A stretch of DNA of 64,000 nucleotides from positions 1-64,000 of the forward strand of contig NZ_LMVC01000007.1 in NCBI RefSeq assembly GCF_001510655.1, written 5' to 3'. The translations under genes and the position numbers were made by a program. Every line of letters starts with the position of its first letter. The stretch's first letter is position 1. Source of the stretch: Fictibacillus sp. FJAT-27399 (GTDB lineage: Bacteria > Bacillota > Bacilli > Bacillales > Fictibacillaceae). Positions 1-8,581 of this stretch are shown here, one piece after another. Below the pieces are notes generated by a model. The model was not told the DNA's origin. It saw only the letters and a program-made list of their open reading frames with translations, and ran no database searches.

Positions 1-68
<68 letters not shown>

Positions 69-189
69 GTGTTTGATATAGCTCTTAAAGTTTAAAAATT
101 GATGGGATTGTAAAATCCCTGACTTACCTGGCTTTTGTTTGGTTTTCAAAGAACTGTTATTCCGTCGCGTCCGATCAGCGACAAGGAAT

Positions 190-218
190 ATCTTATCAAG
201 TTTTGCTTGCTAAGTCAA
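190..218 (-). promoter_or_regulatory. rrn promoter P2 (sigma-A)
   Basis: On the minus strand there is TTGACT, a 17-base spacer and TAAGAT, about 120 bases upstream of the 16S 5' end. Between this promoter and the gene, at 131-155, lies the leader motif GTTCTTTGAAAACCAAAC, which is typical of Bacillus rrn leaders (boxA-like antitermination region). Confidence 0.85.
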
Positions 219-277
219 CAACTTTTTTCAAACGTTTTTTCGAAGAAAATTATGTATCAAAAGCAGCAACGTTTATT

Positions 278-306
278 ACTATACCAGCGATTCTTAGAGT
301 GGTCAA
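278..306 (-). promoter_or_regulatory. rrn promoter P1 (sigma-A)
   Basis: On the minus strand there is TTGACC, a 17-base spacer and TATAGT, 88 bases upstream of the second promoter. Tandem P1/P2 spacing like this is usual for Bacillus rRNA operons. The stretch 307-550 upstream holds no gene I can support. Confidence 0.8.
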
Positions 307-550
307 CCTTTTTTAGAATAAAAAAACCAACTTATTTAAACAGCAGAAACCAACCGCTCCTGCAAGAACCCGTAATAAGGTTGAATTCCAATTGGTCCTA
401 GGCTCCCAGGCCGTTTCCAACTCAGTTAAACTGTAGAAATTAAAGCGATGCCGACAAATGAATATCGATTGAACTTTCTTCCCAATTTCCTTCTTCCTTC
501 TATTCTTATGTTCGACTCTCATTGAGCCGGTCTCCCTCAAACACCTCTAA

Positions 551-591
551 AACAAAAAAGAACCTGGCAGACTTCTATCGCCCAGGTTCTT
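551..591 (-). terminator. Rho-independent terminator after pncB
   Basis: Minus strand AGAACCTGG and CCAGGTTCT arms form a stem and are followed by TTTTTTGTTTT. It lies directly after the pncB stop and insulates the rrn promoters from upstream transcription. Confidence 0.85.
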
Positions 592-595
592 CGCT

Positions 596-2041
596 CTAAT
601 TTTTTGCAGCTTGTTTCAATAGTTCCATTTTGGTGGACCACACTTTTTTGCTCAGATCGACGAAATAGGTTTGCGGATTCAGCTTTCGCATGTGCTGTGG
701 CCAGAACATTTTGATCTGGCTTTTATAATAAGATTTAATCTCTTGTACGGTTGGAAGTTCGTAAATCAGCTCTCCATCTTGGAAGACCGGCTTCAAGAGC
801 TCCTCCGCTTGAAAACGATGGATGGTCTTATCTTTATAGGTCTCCACAGGATCAAACAGGTAGATATCTTTTTCGGGAAGCTTCTCTCCTACCATTGCAA
901 TGTAGTCTGCTTCCGCTTTTCCGGTATCTTCGTTCACAATCCGGTAGACGGTTTTAAAGCCCGGAGTTGTTACTTTTTCGACGTTTCCGGAGACTTTAAT
1001 GGATGGAACGTATTCCCCATTGTTTTCACGGGCAACCAATTTGTATACTCCGCCCAACGCCGGCTGATCGGCAGCTGTAATGAGCTGTGTGCCGACACCC
1101 CATGAGGTAATCATGGCTCCTTGTCCTTTTAATTCGGAGATGACATCTTCATCAAGATCATTTGAGGCAACGATCATAGTGTCGTTTAACCCTGCTTCGT
1201 CCAGCATCTTTCTCGCCTGTATGGAGAGGTAGGCCAAGTCGCCGCTATCGAGTCTTATTCCTTTTAAGGTTTTTCCTTTATCTTTTAATTCAAGACCGAT
1301 TTTTATCGCGTTCGGTAGACCGCTTTTCAGTGAATCGTATGTATCTACGAGAAGTGTGCTCTGATCCGGAAGGGCCTCGGCAAATTTTCTGAACGCATCC
1401 TCTTCACTCGCAAAGCTTTGGACCCAGGAATGGGCATGTGTCCCTTTTGTAGGAATGCCGAAGTATTTACCGGCAAGAAGGTTGGATGTTGCATCAAATC
1501 CTGCGATATAAGCCGCTCTTGCTCCCCAGATTGCAGCGTCTGCTTCCTGCGCTCTGCGCGTTCCGAATTCCATGAGATAGTCTTCAGGCGCCACTTGCTT
1601 GACGCGGGCGGCTTTTGTTGCGATTAATGTCTGGTAGTTCATGAAATTCAAAAGAGCTGTTTCAATTAAATGGGCTTCGAAAATTCTGGCTTCCACCCTG
1701 ATTAAAGGTTCTTTCGGAAAAATAATCGTTCCTTCTTTAACAGAAGCAAGATTGCCTGTGAACCTGAAATTCCTGAGTTCCTCCAAGAAACCTTCTTCAT
1801 ATTGCTCTTCCTGCTCTCTGAGGTAATTGATGTCCTCTTCTGAAAACTTCAGATTTTGCAGATAATATGCGATTCGTTCAAGCCCGGCAAATACAGCATA
1901 GCCATTGCCAAACGGGTTTTTGCGATAAAATGCTTCACACACGCATTTTTTGTTCTGTGTTCCGTTTTTCCAATGAGCATACATCATATTAATCTGGTAC
2001 TTGTCCGTATGTAATGTTAGATCTTCATGCCGCATCATCAT
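596..2041 (-). CDS. pncB: nicotinate phosphoribosyltransferase
   Basis: This 481-residue protein matches PncB/YueK-type nicotinate phosphoribosyltransferase, which makes nicotinate mononucleotide from nicotinate and PRPP in NAD salvage in the cytoplasm. Seen: the N-terminal LHTDKYQINMMYAHW substrate region, the EFGTRRAQE motif with its conserved Arg residues near residue 160, and the GTHAHSWV motif. The length is normal for the family. The chosen ATG has AAAGGTG six bases upstream. The gene is monocistronic, with terminators on both sides, and is not linked functionally to its neighbours. Confidence 0.95.
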   Translation of the reverse strand: MMMRHEDLTLHTDKYQINMMYAHWKNGTQNKKCVCEAFYRKNPFGNGYAVFAGLERIAYYLQNLKFSEEDINYLREQEEQYEEGFLEELRNFRFTGNLASVKEGTIIFPKEPLIRVEARIFEAHLIETALLNFMNYQTLIATKAARVKQVAPEDYLMEFGTRRAQEADAAIWGARAAYIAGFDATSNLLAGKYFGIPTKGTHAHSWVQSFASEEDAFRKFAEALPDQSTLLVDTYDSLKSGLPNAIKIGLELKDKGKTLKGIRLDSGDLAYLSIQARKMLDEAGLNDTMIVASNDLDEDVISELKGQGAMITSWGVGTQLITAADQPALGGVYKLVARENNGEYVPSIKVSGNVEKVTTPGFKTVYRIVNEDTGKAEADYIAMVGEKLPEKDIYLFDPVETYKDKTIHRFQAEELLKPVFQDGELIYELPTVQEIKSYYKSQIKMFWPQHMRKLNPQTYFVDLSKKVWSTKMELLKQAAKN

Positions 2042-2112
2042 TCTTCACACCTTTCTCACCTTATTTTCCCTTAACTCACAATTCCTACTCTACTTCTTCT
2101 GCCCAAATAAAG

Positions 2113-2143
2113 AAAGCCCGGAGAAACGGTTTCTCTGGGCTTT
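2113..2143. terminator. Terminator hairpin between transglutaminase gene and pncB
   Basis: AAAGCCCGGAGAAA and TTTCTCTGGGCTTT form a 14-bp stem with a three-base loop and T-rich flanks on both strands. On the minus strand it ends the transglutaminase-like gene immediately after its stop. Confidence 0.85.
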
Positions 2144-2146
2144 TGA

Positions 2147-3823
2147 TTAATATTCTATACCAGATTTGGTATGTGTTTTCTTGAATTCGGATGGGGCGGG
2201 ATCAAAGTATTTCATCGTGAAGTTTCTGATGAACTCATTGTTCTGCAGATACCCTGAACCCCACGTCGGATCCATCGTCAGCCAGCGTCCATCCACTCTC
2301 GTCTCTATCCATGCATGATCCTGGCCTGCATACCCTGTAGCGATTCGTGCTTCCATCCCTCCTGCGCGTAAAAGCGCGATTCCGAGATAGGAAAAATCCT
2401 GGCAGACGCCTTTTTTCTCATGCAGTGTTTTGATCGCACTGTCATCGAAGGCGAATGACCGCTGATTCAGCTTTTGTACATCATAGCGGACATTCTTTGC
2501 TACATACTTATATACGGCCAGCGCTTTTTCTTTATCGTTTGCCTTGCCCTTCATCAGCTTTTCAAAAAGACGCCTGATCTCAGAATCATCAGACTGAATG
2601 CCTCTTGACGGAAGACGATAGCGCCCATCATTCGGATTCGTGTTCTCTACATTAAAATGAGCCACTCCTGTAAAATGCTGAACATTCGTGTTAGCCGACG
2701 TAATTTCTGGAGCGAAAACATTTACCTCATATCTTCCTGGCCCAAAACGAAGATAAAACTTTCCGTTAAATTTGTAATTCACTACAGGAATGGCATACAT
2801 CGCTTCCAAACTTCCCTTTTTCGTCTGGACAAAGACGGTATCCGTATCCTTGGCATACTGGGCGTTAGGCTTGATCCTACCCTTGACCTCATAATCAAGA
2901 TCTGTTTTTCCCCCGCTTACTGTCGGGGATTCCAGTGTATAGCCGCGTTCGCTGTATTCTTTAGAAAATTCGATCGGCTGAGATGTATGGCCTGACGTGT
3001 TATCCACCTGCAGTTCAGCGGCCTGGTTGTAATAATTGGCCATGTTCTCTGCCGGCGTCATGATCTTAAGTGTATGAACCCCTTTTCCAAAATACAGCGG
3101 AAGACTGCTTTTGAACCTGCCGTTTTCAAGTGGAACCATGACCTTGGTCACCTGGGGTCCTTTTGACACTTCAATCATGAGGTCTTTCGCTTTTTTATCA
3201 CCGATCGATCCGCTCAAATCAACCTTTCCGTCCCTTTTCATATAGCCTTCTACTGTGGAATCCAATTTTAGGTCCTGCTTGTAAGCGTTTTGTGTATAGA
3301 GAACGTCTCTCTTCACTGCCGGATTGACATTGGTTACTTCCATTTCAGTAAGATCGTAATAATAATCCTTGCTCTCATCACTCGGCAGGCTGACCTTCAC
3401 CTTGTAGGTTCCTTTTCCGTCGAAGAGCTGGACCTTTTGCTTGTATTTGCCTCCCTTGATCGGAGACAGATATTTAAAATCGGGGCTGCCGCCTTTTTCA
3501 CTATGCACCGTGATCAGTGCATAATTCGATTTTAAGTGTATTGTATTTTTTATATTCCCTGAAACAATAAAGGCAGAGTTCACACTGAATTTTTTATACT
3601 TCGGGCTGGTAAGGGTTGCTCCAACCTTTCTGCTGTACCCGCTAAGCTGCACATGTTCCAAGTCTGTTTTCTCATTATTCTTCTCCGCCGCTGCCGAATA
3701 CCGGTTCCCTGTTACACCCTCATCCAGCTTTGGATCAGCTGTGTTTAACAGGCTGCAGCCCGGCACAGTTATCAGCAAAAACGGAAGAATTAAAATGAGG
3801 AGTATTTCCCTCATCGTGTTCAC
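2147..3823 (-). CDS. transglutaminase-fold lipoprotein
   Basis: 558 residues. It has an N-terminal hydrophobic signal with lipobox VPGC (Cys23), so it is predicted to be a membrane-anchored lipoprotein outside the cell. Residues about 60-390 are beta-rich and repetitive (three or four related modules with YYYD/YYN motifs); the C-terminus holds a transglutaminase-like core with KKGVCQDFS (Cys474), GQDHAWIE (His503) and TMDPTW (Asp518), a complete Cys-His-Asp triad. Such proteins are cysteine proteases or transglutaminases of the cell envelope; the substrate is not predictable. It forms its own transcription unit. The 275 bases upstream, to position 4098, hold no other gene I recognise. Confidence 0.85.
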   Translation of the reverse strand: MNTMREILLILILPFLLITVPGCSLLNTADPKLDEGVTGNRYSAAAEKNNEKTDLEHVQLSGYSRKVGATLTSPKYKKFSVNSAFIVSGNIKNTIHLKSNYALITVHSEKGGSPDFKYLSPIKGGKYKQKVQLFDGKGTYKVKVSLPSDESKDYYYDLTEMEVTNVNPAVKRDVLYTQNAYKQDLKLDSTVEGYMKRDGKVDLSGSIGDKKAKDLMIEVSKGPQVTKVMVPLENGRFKSSLPLYFGKGVHTLKIMTPAENMANYYNQAAELQVDNTSGHTSQPIEFSKEYSERGYTLESPTVSGGKTDLDYEVKGRIKPNAQYAKDTDTVFVQTKKGSLEAMYAIPVVNYKFNGKFYLRFGPGRYEVNVFAPEITSANTNVQHFTGVAHFNVENTNPNDGRYRLPSRGIQSDDSEIRRLFEKLMKGKANDKEKALAVYKYVAKNVRYDVQKLNQRSFAFDDSAIKTLHEKKGVCQDFSYLGIALLRAGGMEARIATGYAGQDHAWIETRVDGRWLTMDPTWGSGYLQNNEFIRNFTMKYFDPAPSEFKKTHTKSGIEY

Positions 3824-4098
3824 TCCTTAATTACGCTCTTATTTTGCGATATTTTTATTTTACGCCATTCAACCAGCTATCCAAAGCGATTTTCCTTATC
3901 GGACTGCACAATTTTAAAAAAAGACAATCTTTCCTACTACTTTATCGCTGTAGTTCCTTGGATATGACACTATCATGATTGCCATCCGTTTCCAAAACTA
4001 ATTCATGCCTTTACGTGAAACCCTCCAATGTACTATGACGTATACTTAGGAAAATACTATAATGGTTATATTAACCACTGATGAATTTGGGAGTGAGC

Positions 4099-4917
4099 AT
4101 GATAGAAACACGGGATTATCTTACAAAAGAACTTACGATGGTTGAGAAGTGGGAAAAGGATCAAAAGGATCTCTGGTTCTGGGAGAAACTCGGGCGTATT
4201 CCGTTCATGCTCCTGGATAAGATCACACCGAAATTTCTGCAGGATAAAATGCTGCAGATTGTGGACGAGATCGGCAGCTATGTTCACAACGGAGGCAAAT
4301 ATTTAGTCAGTGAGAAGTCGATTCTGAAAAAAATGAAAGAATACGAGGAACTGCAAGAAGATTTTACAGCTGCAGAGATCGGCAAGCTGCCTCTTGCGTC
4401 AATGGACAAGACAGCTTCTTATTTTAAAAGCTCCCGCACCAGGATGGCGACCGTCCAAGGCGCAACAACTGGTATCGGCGGGCTGTTCACACTTGGAATT
4501 GACATCCCTCTTGTCCTTGGTTTGTCACTGAAAACTCTGCAGGAAATTGCCATCTCCTATGGGTATGATCCTAACGAAAAAGAAGAGCGGATCTTCATCA
4601 TTAAATGCCTGCAGTTCGCCTCTTCTGACTATGTAGGGAAACGTGCCATTCTTGAAGAACTCTCTATGACCGATGCGGAGCGTGACCGCCAGGCGATCTC
4701 TCAGCTGCAAGGCTGGCGTGAAGTGATCGCTACTTACCGCGACAATTTCGGATGGAAGAAACTTTTTCAAATGGTGCCTGTTGCGGGAATTATCTTTGGG
4801 GCCTTCATCAATAAGTCCACCATAGATGAGGTTGCGGAAACTGGAATGATGCTTTATCGGAAGCGGAGGATTTTAGAGCGGCTTCACCTGCTGGATGAGG
4901 AACCCTTAAATGAGTAA
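4099..4917 (+). CDS. EcsC family protein
   Basis: About 272 residues from the ATG at 4099, chosen because GGGAGTG lies just before it; an in-frame ATG at 4081 has no ribosome site. The sequence matches the EcsC family (Bacillus EcsC, product of the third gene of the ecs ABC-transporter operon, of unknown biochemical role). It shows the family features of amphipathic helices, the segment RTRMATVQGATTGIGG followed by a glycine-rich hydrophobic stretch, and a conserved GWREVIATYRDNFGWKK region. No EcsA or EcsB gene is nearby, so this is an orphan member. Its 3' end overlaps the next gene by 8 bases, which suggests translational coupling. Confidence 0.85.
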   Translation: MIETRDYLTKELTMVEKWEKDQKDLWFWEKLGRIPFMLLDKITPKFLQDKMLQIVDEIGSYVHNGGKYLVSEKSILKKMKEYEELQEDFTAAEIGKLPLASMDKTASYFKSSRTRMATVQGATTGIGGLFTLGIDIPLVLGLSLKTLQEIAISYGYDPNEKEERIFIIKCLQFASSDYVGKRAILEELSMTDAERDRQAISQLQGWREVIATYRDNFGWKKLFQMVPVAGIIFGAFINKSTIDEVAETGMMLYRKRRILERLHLLDEEPLNE

Positions 4918-5245
4918 GGGGGAGCTTTTATCGATTATCCCCTGCCACCGCAGACATGAACGCAGCTTAAAAATAAAAGGAAAACCGATGGCACTTTGCG
5001 CAAGGTGCACCGCAATCTATGGTTCCTATCTGCTGCTTCCTTTTCTTTACTTTGTTCCGCAAGTACATAATCTTTTATTCGCTCTGCTTCTTCAGCTTCC
5101 GATGCTGATTGACGGCTTCACCCAAAAATGGAAATGGCGCGAGAGCAACAATACGTTAAGAGTTATTACAGGTTTATTGAGCGGCATCGGCCAGTGCATG
5201 ATGATTTGGTTTGCTGCGGATTTAATTATTAAGTTGTTGAGTTAG
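4910..5245 (+). CDS. DUF2085 membrane protein
   Basis: 111 residues with three hydrophobic segments. The N-terminal motif PCHRRHERSL and the CARCT motif are the conserved Cys/His cluster of DUF2085, a small integral membrane family of unknown function; the cysteines could bind a metal or form a disulfide. It overlaps the EcsC gene by 8 bases, so the two are very probably co-transcribed. No terminator is obvious directly after it. Confidence 0.85.
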   Translation: MSKGELLSIIPCHRRHERSLKIKGKPMALCARCTAIYGSYLLLPFLYFVPQVHNLLFALLLQLPMLIDGFTQKWKWRESNNTLRVITGLLSGIGQCMMIWFAADLIIKLLS

Positions 5246-5315
5246 TATTCATAGATAAGCGCTTTTATTAAAATGATGTTATTGAAATACTTGTATGAAA
5301 TAGGGAGCGATACAT

Positions 5316-5549
5316 ATGTTTATAGCGTTAACAATGTCTATTTTCAGCCAACTTATTGCAAGCTTTAATCTTTTAGCTGCAGGCAACCTAGTTGCAGGGA
5401 CAACGCTGCTAGGGTCAAGTACAGCTTTTAGTGCAGGGACTGTGTACCTTTATCAGAAAAAAAATAAGAATAAAAAAGAATCACAGGGAAGTGGAAGTTC
5501 ACGTATAAAAGATGATCTTTGCTTTCAACCCGATTGTGACTGTTGTTAA
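5316..5549 (+). CDS. small membrane protein with Cys tail
   Basis: 77 residues, preceded by GGGAG eight bases before the ATG. It has an N-terminal and a central hydrophobic region (about residues 3-50), then a basic stretch KKNKNKK, and ends in a Cys-rich tail (CFQPDCDCC). I do not recognise the family. The clear ribosome site, own terminator and intact frame support a real gene. Confidence 0.6.
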   Translation: MFIALTMSIFSQLIASFNLLAAGNLVAGTTLLGSSTAFSAGTVYLYQKKNKNKKESQGSGSSRIKDDLCFQPDCDCC

Positions 5550-5553
5550 GGAA

Positions 5554-5580
5554 AACCAGCCATGAAAATCATGGCTGGTT
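5554..5580. terminator. Bidirectional terminator
   Basis: AACCAGCCATG and CATGGCTGGTT form an 11-bp stem; T-rich tails follow on both strands. It separates the plus-strand small membrane gene from the convergent end of the T7SS effector operon. Confidence 0.85.
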
Positions 5581-6142
5581 ATTTATTAATAGTCTTTTCA
5601 CTGGTATCAGGGACTTTTTGTTTCCCTTTACTTTTTACAAATTCTACCCATGCTTGATTACAAGATGAACTTACATGAGGTATTACTTTACTTTCTAAGA
5701 CCTCGATTACTACATCATCAGGTATCATATTGTATGTGGGTATATACGAATATTTTTTATTTTTTTGTTGTATGACCACTTCTTGAAAAACCATCCCCGT
5801 AAATCTTTTGTGATGCCATCCAAAGAAAATTTCTTCTATATCAGTAAACGGAATTACTTTTCCTTTCCTATCGATAATAGCTTCAGATTTTATTTCAAAT
5901 AATATAGGGTTTTTGGATATTGTTAGGAAAAAAATTTTAATTAAACATCCTCCAAAAAACAAAATACCAATTATGGATGCCGCATATCCAAAAGCCATAC
6001 TTAAGCCACTATCATTTGAAGTCAGCCACAACGCCAGAAAAGAACCTGCAAACATGATGATACCAGGAATAATTAAACAGCCTGCACTCATATTAGTAAA
6101 TCTAACTTGAGTTCCTTGATCTGTCTCAGTTAAAAATTTCAT
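5579..6142 (-). CDS. two-TM membrane protein, candidate T7SS immunity/accessory
   Basis: 187 residues with two adjacent transmembrane segments (about 21-42 and 47-72), then a soluble domain of about 110 residues and a basic tail. It is the last gene of the operon that contains the WXG100-like protein and the glycine-zipper effector. It may belong to the DUF5381 (YfjD-like) family, which is recalled and untested. A small membrane protein directly downstream of a membrane-active T7SS toxin would fit an immunity protein, by analogy with TsaI for staphylococcal TspA; that role is inference. The operon terminator lies just after the stop. Confidence 0.55.
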   Translation of the reverse strand: MKFLTETDQGTQVRFTNMSAGCLIIPGIIMFAGSFLALWLTSNDSGLSMAFGYAASIIGILFFGGCLIKIFFLTISKNPILFEIKSEAIIDRKGKVIPFTDIEEIFFGWHHKRFTGMVFQEVVIQQKNKKYSYIPTYNMIPDDVVIEVLESKVIPHVSSSCNQAWVEFVKSKGKQKVPDTSEKTINK

Positions 6143-6175
6143 TTAAGTTTCTCCTATTCGTTTCGCGAATATTCT

Positions 6176-6979
6176 TTAGACAGTTTCTTTAAAAATCTCT
6201 AGGCGTTCTTTAAAATAACTTTCTAACAACTTCTTATTACATTCACTAACGATGTATACATCCTCAGATTTATTAATAAACCAAGTTTTTTCAATTCCTG
6301 GAACAAAAAATAGGATGTGTTCTAATTGGGGCTCCTTTTTTTCATTAAATGCTAACAGCATGATACTGTTCATTTTACCTTTAGTTGCAATTAAATCTCT
6401 GGTGAAATCTTCAGTTAATGTAGGGTTGTATGCAAATTGTCTGAGGAATGACTGAAGTTGCATTGGGTTTTCTTCAGCGTAAGTTAACATATTTTCAAAA
6501 GCCGTTTGCTGTAAACTAATTTTAAGTTCAGATGTTTCATCTTGTTTCTTATCTTTTATATTCATGTAATCTGCAGCCACATTAGTAAGTTCTGAACCGC
6601 TTATCTCAGTTATTTGATGCACTTGTCCTTCATATAACATGTTGTGTTGATATACACCATTTTCAGAGATATGCAATGATATGGAATCTTGCTTTCCGTT
6701 TTCAATAAATTTTGAGATTTTAAGTGAATGATTAGAGTAATTTAAAGACTTAATAATTAAACTAATGTCAGATGTTAAAACATATCTATGGTTTTCCAAT
6801 TTATAATTCAAGAAATTTTTGGCTAATAGTGACCTGCATGATGCCTGAAGGATTAATTCAAATTGTTCATCATCCATATCTGGAAAATAAGTCTGTTTAA
6901 GTCCCATTCCTTGTTCAAATAATCCTTCGCTATAAAAACAATAAATTAATTCTTCAATACTTAACGAAATTGATTTCAT
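6176..6979 (-). CDS. hypothetical protein in T7SS effector operon
   Basis: 267 residues, no transmembrane segment or signal. The N-terminal half (1-90) looks like a mixed helical module with weak winged-helix character; the rest is mixed alpha/beta. It sits 19 bases after the effector gene and 33 bases before the two-TM gene, so it is surely co-transcribed. A position between toxin and terminal membrane gene fits a cytoplasmic accessory, targeting factor or immunity protein, comparable in arrangement to the B. subtilis yfjABCD cluster (recalled). I cannot assign a domain by eye. Confidence 0.6.
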   Translation of the reverse strand: MKSISLSIEELIYCFYSEGLFEQGMGLKQTYFPDMDDEQFELILQASCRSLLAKNFLNYKLENHRYVLTSDISLIIKSLNYSNHSLKISKFIENGKQDSISLHISENGVYQHNMLYEGQVHQITEISGSELTNVAADYMNIKDKKQDETSELKISLQQTAFENMLTYAEENPMQLQSFLRQFAYNPTLTEDFTRDLIATKGKMNSIMLLAFNEKKEPQLEHILFFVPGIEKTWFINKSEDVYIVSECNKKLLESYFKERLEIFKETV

Positions 6980-6998
6980 TTTTTCCTCCTACTTCTAT

Positions 6999-8198
6999 TC
7001 ACCATGAGAATGATAGTTTGCCAGACAAAAAGTCTTTCCCGCTTTTTAATAATGAGCCTGCTGTTTCTTCCACCTTATTTAACCCGCTGCCTGCTGCTTT
7101 TAATGCATCCCCGGCTGTGTTTATCACTGAATTAATGGGTTTTTTAAATGCTAAAGCTGCATCTTCTGCTATTCCCGCTGTAAAAGGAGCAATCTTTTCT
7201 CCTACTTTGGAACCTATATATCCACCTATCGCAGCCCCTGCAACAGTTCCAACAGGGCCAAATACACTTCCTACAGCCCCGCCTGCTATTCCTCCAAGAG
7301 CAGATGCACCGCCAACTACAATCGTATTATTTACTGCATTTCCTACCGCTTTTGCATTCTCACGTTCCAGAACTGCTTGATTATTACCGTATTTTTTATA
7401 ATTATCCACTATATTAAAACCAAGCCCCACTGCCTCAGACCCCGCTGTTACAAGAACCGCTGTTACAGCATTAGCCTTTGCAAAACCTTTGCTGGCATGC
7501 AGTAAGTCTCCTGCACCATTCTTCACGGCACCCCATGCACCTTTTAAATCTTCAGCGCCAGCTACAGTATCTTTCATCTTTTTCACACCGTTAGTGAAAT
7601 CGGTAATATCATCCGGGAAAAATTTCGTATACTTCTTATACAATAATTCTTTAAGGGATTTATCTTTATATTTCCATAAAGCATTTGGTTTGGTTAAAAG
7701 CATTCTCGCAGCATTTCTAAATTTTGAACGATCTAATGAATCCAGTAAATCTGCGACGAGAGGATTATATCTAACCACCCATTTTCCACCTTCTTTAACA
7801 AAACTGGTCAATCCTGCCAAATGAAAAAGAGCGGCATAAGCAGGACTTATTCTTGCTTGAGCTAAACCAGTCAATGTCGCGTGCCACGAGAACAGCTTGT
7901 TGAAAAGACTATCTTCCTCTTCAAACTTCTCAGCCGTATTTCTTGAATAGATTTCCGCTTCAGATATCTCATCTTTCAATTGTCCCACCAGATACTTGGA
8001 CTGGGCATGATGCATGAATGCCCCCTGCATGGCAGTGTAGTACTCGGGTGAATAATGAGGTCCTTGAGACAAGGAATTTACCACATCAGACATTTTCTTA
8101 TTCAAATCGTTCATGATCTTTTCCAGATTCATAATCTCTTTAACCATATCATCTGACATCTTATAGAGTTTGTCCGGCTGTATGGATATTTTCGTCAT
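6999..8198 (-). CDS. WXG/LXG-like T7SS effector with glycine-zipper C-terminus
   Basis: 399 residues. Residues 1-100 are predicted alpha-helical hairpins like the WXG100/LXG targeting region of T7SS substrates; 101-280 are helical linker; 287-335 is a glycine-zipper stretch (VGGASALGGIAGGAVG, then GTVAGAAIGGYIGSKVG), a signature of membrane-inserting proteins. The start codon overlaps the stop of the upstream WXG100-like gene (ATGA), the usual arrangement of LXG effectors with small helical partners. Known T7SS effectors of comparable layout (S. aureus TspA) depolarise membranes; a membrane-active toxin role here is inference. No nuclease or NADase motif is visible. An alternative is a structural, non-toxic secreted protein. 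Confidence 0.7.
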   Translation of the reverse strand: MTKISIQPDKLYKMSDDMVKEIMNLEKIMNDLNKKMSDVVNSLSQGPHYSPEYYTAMQGAFMHHAQSKYLVGQLKDEISEAEIYSRNTAEKFEEEDSLFNKLFSWHATLTGLAQARISPAYAALFHLAGLTSFVKEGGKWVVRYNPLVADLLDSLDRSKFRNAARMLLTKPNALWKYKDKSLKELLYKKYTKFFPDDITDFTNGVKKMKDTVAGAEDLKGAWGAVKNGAGDLLHASKGFAKANAVTAVLVTAGSEAVGLGFNIVDNYKKYGNNQAVLERENAKAVGNAVNNTIVVGGASALGGIAGGAVGSVFGPVGTVAGAAIGGYIGSKVGEKIAPFTAGIAEDAALAFKKPINSVINTAGDALKAAGSGLNKVEETAGSLLKSGKDFLSGKLSFSW

Positions 8199-8530
8199 CT
8201 TGGGCCCCCTTTCTGAAGTTCCAGCAGTTTAAGCTGCTGTAAGCGTTCCTTTTCCAATAGATCATGCAGAATCTGTTCACAGCGCAGAGCCGCTTTGTTC
8301 AACTCGCTGCTCGTTTCCATAAATTCTGTGACCACCGAATTAAAAGCCTTGGTTGCATCCTGATACTTGCTGTTAAATTTTTCTTTTCGGTTTCCCGTCC
8401 ACGTTCCCCCATTGAATTCCAGGGTTCCTTTCAATCTGGATTCACATTCTCTTACTAATCCTGCTGCCTGGCTATAGGCTTGAGCCATCTCACGAATTTT
8501 TCCAGAATCCATATATACTTCACCCGCCAT
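8195..8530 (-). CDS. WXG100-like protein (effector partner)
   Basis: 111 residues, wholly helical, with the central turn GGTWTG giving a W-T-G motif (Trp44-Gly46) at the right place for a WXG100 helical hairpin. It ends in a charged helix and overlaps the effector gene by 4 bases. The WXG100 family are small T7SS substrates that dimerise and carry partners to EssC. The operon position suggests it pairs with the glycine-zipper protein during export. Confidence 0.8.
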   Translation of the reverse strand: MAGEVYMDSGKIREMAQAYSQAAGLVRECESRLKGTLEFNGGTWTGNRKEKFNSKYQDATKAFNSVVTEFMETSSELNKAALRCEQILHDLLEKERLQQLKLLELQKGGPR

Positions 8531-8581
8531 TTCTTTTTATTCTAAAATCAGCAGGCAACTGCGCTGCCTGCTGATTAGGTT

